Assembly: GCA_022837245.1 (NCBI GenBank)
Contig: JALHHX010000062.1
Location: forward strand, 1-18,468
Direction: 5' to 3'
Length of the DNA: 18,468 bases
Source: Lentisphaerota bacterium
GTDB taxonomy: Bacteria; Verrucomicrobiota; Kiritimatiellia; RFP12; UBA3636
The stretch's first letter is position 1. Each line of letters opens with the position of its first letter. Below, in pieces: positions 6,780 to 12,726 of this stretch. Made by a program: the position numbers and the translations under genes. The notes beneath the pieces are model-generated. The model searched no databases, was not told the DNA's origin, and worked only from the letters and a program-made list of their open reading frames with translations.

Positions 6780-8037
6780 TCCGGAGAAGGCGCAAGGCGA
6801 ATTGGAGGCGGCGTGTGGCGAGCTTGAGAAGGCGCAGGGTGAATTAAATGAATTGCGTGGCGAGCTTGAGAAAACACATGGCGAGTTGGAGGAGATGCGT
6901 GGCGAGCTTGAGAAATCTCAGGCCGGGCTTGAAAACTCGTATGCGGTTTCGGAGGAAAACGCTCGGCTTAGACGCGATCTGGAGGAGGCGGAAGTCGTGT
7001 TCGACCAACTCGCGAAATCCAGCATAGACGAAAACGAATTCGCCGGGCTTGTCTCGGAAAATGCATCGCTTAAAAACAAGCTTGATGAAGCCCTTGCGCA
7101 GATGGAAGAGTTGCAGGGCGAGTTTAACGAGCTGCTTGCGTTCTCGAACGAGCGCGATGCTGCGGCTAAAGACAAAATAAGGGATTTGACGGAGCGTCTT
7201 GAGGCGCGGGCCGCGTCTGCGGATGGTGTTGTGGCGGCGGACGACACCGACCAGGTGGATGGCCTGCTCGGTTCGCAGCGCGTTATGAACGATCTCAAAG
7301 CGCGTCTCGGGGAGGCTGTCAAGGAATGCGAGGAGCTTCGCTCGGCGTTAGCGGAGGCGAACGCGAGAGCGGCGGCGGCGGGACGCCCGTCGGAGGGAGA
7401 CGTTGCCACGATCAAGCTTTTCGCGAATGGCGCATTGGAGTTGCTGCGCAAGACGCTTGAGGATGAAAAGGAGCGTAACACGGCGGCGCGTGCAGTGAGC
7501 GCCGACCTGCAGAATGCGTTGCACGGCGAAATAGCAAAGCTTGAGCGCGTGCTGATGCGCGATCCGGGGGAGATTTCGCGCTCGGAGCAGGCCGCGATGC
7601 GTTCGGAGCGCCAGACGGCTAAATTGCAGCAGGAGCTCGAATCGGTGCGGCGTCATCACCAAGCGGACATGGCGCGCGCGGCCGCGAACGAGAAGGCGCT
7701 TGAAGGGCGCTGCAAGGCGCTGGCGCAGAAAGAGGCGTTGCTGCGTGAGAAACTGTCGCGCGTGGAACAGCGCGCGGCGGACTACGATTCGCAGACCAAC
7801 CAGCTGCGCCGCAAGGAGAGCGCGCTGCTCGCTGCGGAGAAGGAGTTTGAGGAGGCGCGCCAGCAGTGGCAGATAATCGAATCGACCTTGCTGCATAGAA
7901 TAGATGAATTGGAAAAGGGATCCGGGCTGTTGTTCGCCTCGGATGGGACGACGGGGTCTGCGGAGGACTCCGAGTCTAAACCCATGAAGTCGGTGGAGCC
8001 GAAAGCCTCATTCAAGGGGGGCCGCATATACGGCTGA
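6748..8037 (+). CDS. GYF_2 coiled-coil protein, second paralogue, 3' coiled-coil part
   Basis: This frame gives about 429 residues of nearly pure coiled coil, rich in Glu, Ala, Leu, Lys and Arg. It opens with four 14-residue repeats (G-E-L-E-K type) and ends in a short Gly-rich tail (KGGRIYG). It contains no enzyme motif, Cys pair, signal peptide or membrane helix. GTG at 6748 is the first reasonable separate start, but GGGGAAG abuts it too closely to be a good ribosome site; TTG at 6739 is an alternative. The frame is also open upstream to an ATG at 6490, but there it reads an unlikely Arg/Ser-rich out-of-frame version of the GYF gene. The most economical reading is the displaced C-terminal part of the gene starting at 6153. 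By analogy it should form long rods and self-associate. Confidence 0.7.
   Translation: MQAALEEAQGDPEKAQGELEAACGELEKAQGELNELRGELEKTHGELEEMRGELEKSQAGLENSYAVSEENARLRRDLEEAEVVFDQLAKSSIDENEFAGLVSENASLKNKLDEALAQMEELQGEFNELLAFSNERDAAAKDKIRDLTERLEARAASADGVVAADDTDQVDGLLGSQRVMNDLKARLGEAVKECEELRSALAEANARAAAAGRPSEGDVATIKLFANGALELLRKTLEDEKERNTAARAVSADLQNALHGEIAKLERVLMRDPGEISRSEQAAMRSERQTAKLQQELESVRRHHQADMARAAANEKALEGRCKALAQKEALLREKLSRVEQRAADYDSQTNQLRRKESALLAAEKEFEEARQQWQIIESTLLHRIDELEKGSGLLFASDGTTGSAEDSESKPMKSVEPKASFKGGRIYG
6784..6936 (+). repeat. In-frame 42-bp tandem repeats encoding a 14-residue coiled-coil unit
   Basis: Three complete 42-base units lie at 6784-6825, 6826-6867 and 6868-6909, followed by a partial fourth from 6910. 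Each begins GAGAA and the complete ones end GGCGAGCTT. The encoded unit is E-K-x-x-G-E-L-x-x-x-x-G-E-L, two heptads long, so copy-number change would preserve both reading frame and coil register. A degenerate half unit (EEAQGDP) precedes the array. Confidence 0.85.
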
Positions 8038-8070
8038 TGAAATGACAATGCAGGAAAAAGGGGCAGATAA

Positions 8071-9057
8071 ATGAACGGCCGCAACGCGGAAGACGATGTA
8101 AAACAGAAGAAACCGGATCCCGGCGATGGGTTGGACAGCATGTTCGCGCTGTCGTACCACAAGAACGGCGAAGAGTCGTTTCCGGTGCTTAGGGCCTTTC
8201 AGGAATTTCTCGAGGCGGAGCGGGAACGTGCCCGCAGGAAGCAACTTGCGCTGACGCTAACGTTCATGGGCGTGATCGTGGTGCTTGTTCTCGTTTTCTG
8301 CGTCATCGGCGCGGTGCTTTTCAACACTCTGCTCAACCAGAGCAATCAGCAGCAGGGGAAGCTGGTCGAGTTGCTGTTGCAGCAGAGGCAAAACGCAGAG
8401 CCCGTGGAAGTGGCTGGGGCGAAGCGAGGGGCGTTGCCTGGAGTCAAGTCTGAACAGGCCGGCGCCGACGCCACGCTCATGGAGCTCATGGAGGCTGTGG
8501 AGGCTTTGCGCAGGGATGTCGCCGCACGGAAAGAGGAAGCGAAACTCTCCACCCCGCCTGCTGAAACCGCAGTCGCGGAAACTCCCCCGCCCACGGAGGA
8601 AGAGTTGCTACGGCAAAAGGGGATCTATACTCCGCTCAAATGGCGGACTGATAATCCTGCCGAAGCTAAAGCCCCGCCGGAGCCGCAACCGGAAAAGGTC
8701 GAGTCAGCTGAAGAAACGCCGCTGGTTGCCGATGTCGCCGGTGCCGTGGCCGTGGAAATCATTCCGGAGGAGGTGAAGGCTGAACCCACGCAGCCGGTAG
8801 AGCCAACTGGGCATACTGCGGAAATTGCCGCCTTGGAGCCCGTCAAGCCGGAAGAGGCAATTAAGAACACTGTAGATCCCGAGGCCGCTACGCCCGAGGC
8901 AGACGTCCGACGGATAAGTGTGACGCCGTCTCGCGAAATGGGAGTTCCTGCGGGGTACAAGCCGGCTGCCATCACCGTGGTGACTGAAGACAGGCGCAGT
9001 GTGCCATGGCGTATAATGATGCCGACGGGCTTGGATGGCGAAGAGGCGGCGGAGTAG
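8071..9057 (+). CDS. Single-pass membrane protein with Pro/Glu-rich C-terminal region
   Basis: I do not recognise a family. The 328-residue protein has a charged N-terminal segment (1-57) ending in the basic run RERARRKQ, then one hydrophobic helix at about 59-87. Next comes a short Gln-rich coiled-coil-like stretch (about 88-108), a second short helix around 120-150, and a long Pro/Glu/Ala-rich, probably disordered region to the end. By the positive-inside rule the basic N-terminus should be cytoplasmic and the long tail outside the membrane. Ribosome site AAAAAGGGG lies a few bases before the ATG. It follows the two GYF/coiled-coil genes by 33 bases, and the MBL gene starts on its last stop base. 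Proline-rich segments are the kind of ligand GYF domains bind, but the predicted topology would put them across the membrane from a cytoplasmic GYF protein. Confidence 0.85.
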   Translation: MNGRNAEDDVKQKKPDPGDGLDSMFALSYHKNGEESFPVLRAFQEFLEAERERARRKQLALTLTFMGVIVVLVLVFCVIGAVLFNTLLNQSNQQQGKLVELLLQQRQNAEPVEVAGAKRGALPGVKSEQAGADATLMELMEAVEALRRDVAARKEEAKLSTPPAETAVAETPPPTEEELLRQKGIYTPLKWRTDNPAEAKAPPEPQPEKVESAEETPLVADVAGAVAVEIIPEEVKAEPTQPVEPTGHTAEIAALEPVKPEEAIKNTVDPEAATPEADVRRISVTPSREMGVPAGYKPAAITVVTEDRRSVPWRIMMPTGLDGEEAAE

Positions 9058-9827
9058 TGAAGTTCAGCGTCTTGGGCAGCAGCAGCAGCGGAAACTGCAT
9101 ATACATCGAATCGGGGGGCACCCGGATTTTGGTTGACGCCGGATTCTCTCACAAGAGGACGAAGGAGAGGCTTGCTCAAATCGGGGTGGATATCGGCAGC
9201 ATAGACGGGCTGTGCCTCACGCATGAGCATGCCGACCACACGGCGGGTCTTCCTGTTATGTATTGCAAACATCACATCCCTTTGTTCGCAACTGGCGGGA
9301 CGAGCACAGCGGTGGAGGTAAACACGAAGAAGAACTTCGGATGGAATCTTTTCGAGCCGGGCATGTCCTTCGAAATCGGAACACTGCATTTCGAGACGTT
9401 TTCGGTGTCGCACGACGCCAGCGACCCGGTTGGCTATGTGGTGAGCGACGGCATCAGCCGGCTTGGGATAGCCACGGACATGGGAGCCACCCCCGACATG
9501 GTCGCCCGGCATCTGCGCGGTTGCAACGCGCTGATATTGGAGTTCAACCACGACAAGACCCTGCTTGAGAATTGCGACCGTCCGTGGGAATTGAAGGCGC
9601 GCATCGCAGGCAACAAGGGGCACCTCTCCAACGAGCAGGCGCACGACCTGCTAAGAAACATCGCGGACGACGCACTGCGCACCGTCTTTCTGGCCCATAT
9701 CAGCGACGAATGCAACACGCCTCAAATAGCGATCCGGTATGCTGAAGAGGCCTTATCTTGCTGCGGGCTCTGCGGCAACGCGCGCATATGCGTCCCGACC
9801 TGGCCCTTCCCTTTGATGGATGTTTAA
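9057..9827 (+). CDS. Metallo-beta-lactamase-fold hydrolase, YycJ/WalJ type
   Basis: The protein starts with the characteristic FSVLGSSSSGNCIYIE strand-turn of YycJ/WalJ and related MBL-fold hydrolases, a group linked to DNA metabolism or cell-wall control in Firmicutes but not firmly assigned here. The metal site is complete: H56-x-H58-x-D60-H61 (THEHADH), H119 (VSHD), D141 (ATDMG) and H214 (LAHIS). H189 in NKGHLSN is the further conserved family His. With a GTG start at 9057 the length is 256 residues, typical of the family. The start overlaps the upstream stop by one base (TAGTG), so translation is probably coupled. An ATG at 9006 would add 17 unlikely residues overlapping the previous gene. 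A soluble cytoplasmic enzyme is expected; a nuclease activity is plausible but unproven. Confidence 0.92.
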   Translation: MKFSVLGSSSSGNCIYIESGGTRILVDAGFSHKRTKERLAQIGVDIGSIDGLCLTHEHADHTAGLPVMYCKHHIPLFATGGTSTAVEVNTKKNFGWNLFEPGMSFEIGTLHFETFSVSHDASDPVGYVVSDGISRLGIATDMGATPDMVARHLRGCNALILEFNHDKTLLENCDRPWELKARIAGNKGHLSNEQAHDLLRNIADDALRTVFLAHISDECNTPQIAIRYAEEALSCCGLCGNARICVPTWPFPLMDV

Positions 9828-9846
9828 ATTTATAATATTTTCCCTC

Positions 9847-9876
9847 TTGACACGTGCTGGCATCCTAGGATATATT
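9847..9876 (+). promoter_or_regulatory. Sigma70-like promoter of cysK
   Basis: A perfect -35 box TTGACA lies at 9847-9852 and a good -10 box TATATT at 9871-9876, with an 18-base spacer. Transcription would begin near 9883, leaving a leader of about 64 bases before cysK. This is the best promoter in the window and fits a new transcription unit after the MBL gene. Confidence 0.65.
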
Positions 9877-9888
9877 TAGCCGCATTCA

Positions 9889-9903
9889 CTACCAAACAGG
9901 TAG
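9889..9903 (+). promoter_or_regulatory. Perfect palindrome, candidate operator for cysK
   Basis: CTACC at 9889-9893 and GGTAG at 9899-9903 form a perfect 5-bp inverted repeat around AAACA. It begins a few bases after the predicted start site, where a bound repressor would block RNA polymerase. Cysteine genes in many bacteria are controlled by Rrf2-family repressors (CymR type), which use short spaced inverted repeats, but the regulator's identity is only an inference. The 5-bp arms are short enough for a chance occurrence. Confidence 0.4.
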
Positions 9904-9946
9904 GATTTAAGAAAGACCCTGGCGACACGAAAAAAAGGAGGCAGAT

Positions 9947-10867
9947 ATGTCCAACATCAAAAACAACATAAATGAGCTGATCGGCAACACGCCGCTCGTG
10001 CGCATCAACAAGCTCAACAAGGGCAAGGCGGAAGTACTCGTCAAACTCGAGTCGTTCAACCCCGCCTCCAGCGTCAAGGATCGTATCGCCCTCTCCATGA
10101 TCGAGGCGGCGGAACGCGAAGGCAAAATCAAGCCCGGCGCGCTGATCATAGAGGCCACAAGCGGCAACACCGGCATTGGCCTCGCGCTCGTGGCGGCCGT
10201 GAAGGGCTACCGGCTCGTTCTCACGATGCCTGAGACGATGAGCCTAGAGCGCCGCAAGCTCCTGGCGGCGTACGGGGCCGAGCTGGTCCTGACCCCCGGG
10301 CTCGAGGGAATGAAAGGCGCCGTAAACAAGGCCGAGGAGATCCGCAAGGCAAACCCCGGGTCGTTCATGCCTGGACAGTTCGACAACCCCGCCAACACCG
10401 AGGTTCACAGAAGGACGACGGCAGAGGAAATCCTGCGCGACACCGACGGCAAGCTTGATGTTTTTCTTTCGGGTGTCGGCACCGGCGGCACCGTCTCCGG
10501 CGTAGGCGAGGTTCTCAAGGCTAAAATACCAGGCGTTAAGATCATCGCACTCGAACCGGACGTCTCGCCACTGCTCTCTGGTGGTCAGGCAGGCCCCCAT
10601 AAAATCCAGGGAATTGGTGCGAACTTTGTCCCGTCGATTTACAACACGAAGGTAGTGGACGAGGTGATGACCGTCTCTGCGGAAGACGCAGGAGCCACCG
10701 CCCGTGCTGCTGCAAAGCAGGAAGGGTTGCTAATCGGCATATCCTCAGGCGCTGCGTTGAACGTTGCGCTCAAGTTGAGCCGCCAGTCGGAATACGCCGG
10801 GAAGCGGATCTTGGCACTGTTGCCCGATAGCGGCGAACGCTACCTCTCGACCTGGCTCTTCGACTGA
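9947..10867 (+). CDS. cysK: Cysteine synthase A (O-acetylserine sulfhydrylase)
   Basis: The enzyme makes cysteine from O-acetylserine and sulfide using pyridoxal phosphate. The 306 residues match the CysK length. K44 in SSVKDR is the PLP lysine. The substrate loop TSGNTG is at 71-76, the phosphate-cup GTGGT at 178-182, and S295 in the PDSGERY block binds the pyridine nitrogen. The segment KIQGIGANFVP is the classic CysK form, which argues for O-acetylserine rather than O-phosphoserine as donor and against a CBS-type enzyme. AAGGAGG (9935-9941) gives a strong ribosome site. The gene has its own promoter and probable operator, and the OAH sulfhydrylase gene follows after 77 bases. Sulfide or cysteine supply probably regulates the pair. 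Confidence 0.97.
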   Translation: MSNIKNNINELIGNTPLVRINKLNKGKAEVLVKLESFNPASSVKDRIALSMIEAAEREGKIKPGALIIEATSGNTGIGLALVAAVKGYRLVLTMPETMSLERRKLLAAYGAELVLTPGLEGMKGAVNKAEEIRKANPGSFMPGQFDNPANTEVHRRTTAEEILRDTDGKLDVFLSGVGTGGTVSGVGEVLKAKIPGVKIIALEPDVSPLLSGGQAGPHKIQGIGANFVPSIYNTKVVDEVMTVSAEDAGATARAAAKQEGLLIGISSGAALNVALKLSRQSEYAGKRILALLPDSGERYLSTWLFD

Positions 10868-10944
10868 GCCTAGGGGAGCTTCCACGCCCCCTTATCCGTT
10901 TCAAAACAACAAGCCGAAAAACGTCCAACAAAAAGGAGGACGCC

Positions 10945-12231
10945 ATGTCATATCATATTGAAACTCTTGCCCTCCATGCAGGGCAGACTCCCGACCCCGC
11001 CACGTTGTCTTCATCCGTGCCCGTATACCGCACAACCGCATACAACTTCCGCAGCGCCCAGCATGGTTCCGACCTCTTCGCGCTACGCGAGAGCGGCAAC
11101 ATCTACGCGCGCCTGATGAACCCCACGAACGACGTACTCGAGCAGCGCCTCGCGATGCTCGACGGCGGTGCCGCAGCCTTGACGCTGGCCAGCGGCACGG
11201 CGGCGATTTATTTCTCTATCACGAACATTCTGGCGGCGGGGGATGAACTAGTGTCGTCGCCCAATATATACGGAGGCACGTTCACGCAGTTCGACGCGAT
11301 CCTCCCGCAGAGCAACAACATCAAGGTGCGCTTCGCGCCGTTGAACGACTTCGCCGCCGTCGAGGCTGCGATCAACGAAAAGACTCGTGCGATTTTCATC
11401 GAAACCGTGGGCAACCCGACCCTCGACGTGGCTGACATAGCGGGTTACGCCAAAGTGGCGCAAAAGCACCACCTTCCGCTCATTGTCGATTCCACGTTCA
11501 CCCCGCCGCCTCTCCTGCGCCCAATCGAGCACGGAGCGGACATCGTCATCCACTCGCTGTCGAAGTGGATCGGCGGGCATGGCGCGGGCATCGGCGGCAT
11601 CGCGATCGATTCAGGCAAGTTCGACTGGACGGACCCGAAGTTCACTCTCTACAACGAGCCCGACCGCGGCTACCACGGTATCCGTTTCGCGCATGACCTG
11701 GGCGGGCTAAACCACGTGGCGTTCGCCATGCGATTGCGTATCGTGGGCCTCCGCAACCAGGGGGCTACGCTCGCGCCGGATCCGGCGTGGATTTTCCTAC
11801 AGGGCGTGGGGACGCTGCCGCTGCGGACCGCGAAACATTCGGAGAACGCGCTGAAAGTGGCGCAATACCTGAAAGGCAACCCCAAAGTGGAGTGGGTGCG
11901 CTACCCTGGGCTCGTAGGAGACCCCTCAAACAAGCTGGCCCGCAAATACCTGCCTGACGGCGCCGGCGGCATGGTCGTGTTCGGCGTGAAGGGCGGCGAG
12001 AACGCCGGCGCCAAAATCGTGGACGGCGTGAAACTCATCGAACACATGGCGAATGTCGGCGATGCCAAGAGCCTCATCATACACCCGGCGAGCACAACGC
12101 ACTCGCAACTTGGCGACGAAGACCGGCTGGACGCCGGCGTCACGCCGGAGCTTGTGCGCCTCTCCGTCGGCCTTGAGCACATCGACGACATCATCGCCGA
12201 TCTCGATCAAGCCCTCGCTCAGGCGCATTAG
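10945..12231 (+). CDS. metY: O-acetylhomoserine sulfhydrylase (aminocarboxypropyltransferase)
   Basis: This PLP enzyme of the Cys/Met-metabolism family makes homocysteine from O-acetylhomoserine and sulfide, giving direct sulfhydrylation without cystathionine. The 428-residue length is typical of MetY and longer than cystathionine gamma-synthase (about 390). The PLP lysine is K207 in HSLSKWIGGHG. Other family blocks are SGNIYARLMNPTNDVLEQR, the cofactor-stacking region SSPNIYGGT, GNPTLDVADI, and the C-terminal HPASTTHSQL. AAGGAGGA (10933-10940) precedes the ATG. The gap to cysK has a weak GGGG/CCCC hairpin without a T-run, so co-transcription with cysK is likely. Some homologues also use O-acetylserine; the main substrate is inferred from family length and motifs. 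Confidence 0.95.
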   Translation: MSYHIETLALHAGQTPDPATLSSSVPVYRTTAYNFRSAQHGSDLFALRESGNIYARLMNPTNDVLEQRLAMLDGGAAALTLASGTAAIYFSITNILAAGDELVSSPNIYGGTFTQFDAILPQSNNIKVRFAPLNDFAAVEAAINEKTRAIFIETVGNPTLDVADIAGYAKVAQKHHLPLIVDSTFTPPPLLRPIEHGADIVIHSLSKWIGGHGAGIGGIAIDSGKFDWTDPKFTLYNEPDRGYHGIRFAHDLGGLNHVAFAMRLRIVGLRNQGATLAPDPAWIFLQGVGTLPLRTAKHSENALKVAQYLKGNPKVEWVRYPGLVGDPSNKLARKYLPDGAGGMVVFGVKGGENAGAKIVDGVKLIEHMANVGDAKSLIIHPASTTHSQLGDEDRLDAGVTPELVRLSVGLEHIDDIIADLDQALAQAH

Positions 12232-12266
12232 CGAGTTGTTGGCCTGTTTACAGCGGAATCCCCCTT

Positions 12267-12290
12267 GGTGAATTGCAGGGTGAATTGCAG
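12267..12290 (+). repeat. Perfect 12-bp tandem duplication
   Basis: GGTGAATTGCAG occurs twice head to tail (12267-12278 and 12279-12290), just upstream of a possible promoter for the small lipoprotein gene. It may be a slippage duplication or a pair of binding sites. No palindrome is present. Confidence 0.8.
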
Positions 12291-12297
12291 TTTAAAA

Positions 12298-12327
12298 TTG
12301 CTTTGATCGCCGGGAATGATGTAGTAT
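12298..12327 (+). promoter_or_regulatory. Possible promoter of the small lipoprotein gene
   Basis: TTGCTT at 12298-12303 and TAGTAT at 12322-12327, with an 18-base spacer, lie about 40 bases before the GTG start. An alternative pair is TTGATC at 12303-12308 with TATGGT at 12325-12330. Both are moderate matches to sigma70 boxes. Confidence 0.35.
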
Positions 12328-12365
12328 GGTGTCCGGTTTGAAGATTCATTCTTCACAGTTCGAAA

Positions 12366-12725
12366 GTGACGAGCATCATTCCCAAGAGTAATTTTTTTGC
12401 GCTTTTTCCCTTTGCCCTCGCTCTATTTCTATTTGCCGGGTGCGAGGACAGCTCGTTTTATTATTCCGCGAACGCCGGAACAACGTCTTTCGCAATAGCA
12501 AACAACATCAATGACGATATACGCGTTGTCTACGCCAGCGATGCACACACCGGCGACAGCACGGTGTACATTCCGGCGCATGAGCGCAATGATGTTTCGC
12601 TTTACTACGATACCACCCTCGGAGGCGACGTCAGGTTCACTGTCTACTGGGGAAGCCGCTCGCGGGTTTACTCCGTGCCGTATGGAACGCGGTACGTCAC
12701 GATTTACGAGGACGATTTCAGGTAG
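12366..12725 (+). CDS. Small predicted lipoprotein of unknown function
   Basis: The 119-residue product starts with a basic/polar N-region (K7), a hydrophobic stretch at about 10-24 and the lipobox F-A-G-C with C26, so signal peptidase II cleavage and lipid anchoring are likely. Asp at +3 (C-E-D) might favour inner-membrane retention by the E. coli rule, which need not apply here. The mature domain of about 94 residues is rich in Tyr, Ser, Thr and Asp, with alternating hydrophobic residues suggesting a beta-sandwich. No family is recognised. The start is GTG at 12366: upstream in-frame codons contain a stop at 12339-12341 and no other start. No Shine-Dalgarno sequence is visible. The gene converges on sbcC with only one base between the two stop codons. 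Confidence 0.75.
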   Translation: MTSIIPKSNFFALFPFALALFLFAGCEDSSFYYSANAGTTSFAIANNINDDIRVVYASDAHTGDSTVYIPAHERNDVSLYYDTTLGGDVRFTVYWGSRSRVYSVPYGTRYVTIYEDDFR

Positions 12726-12726
12726 C

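Noticed and set aside
6784..6936. CRISPR-like or mobile repeat explanation for the 42-bp units
   Set aside because: The units are contiguous without spacers, are in frame, and encode coiled-coil heptads.
6918..7481. Minus-strand Ser-rich open frame of 187 codons
   Set aside because: It is antisense to coiled-coil repeats and shows the same composition artefact.
9006..9056. Upstream ATG for the MBL gene
   Set aside because: The added 17 residues are Gly/Arg-rich and overlap the preceding gene. The family begins with the F-S-V-L-G-S strand that follows GTG 9057.
8625..9644. Long minus-strand open frame of 339 codons
   Set aside because: It lies antisense to the end of the membrane-protein gene and most of the MBL gene, whose metal-site motifs are intact. 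It has no recognisable domain, and such frames are common opposite GC-rich coding DNA.
10868..10900. AGGGG/CCCCT hairpin after cysK as a terminator
   Set aside because: The stem is only about 5 bp, the loop is long, and there is no T-run; the next gene is functionally linked.
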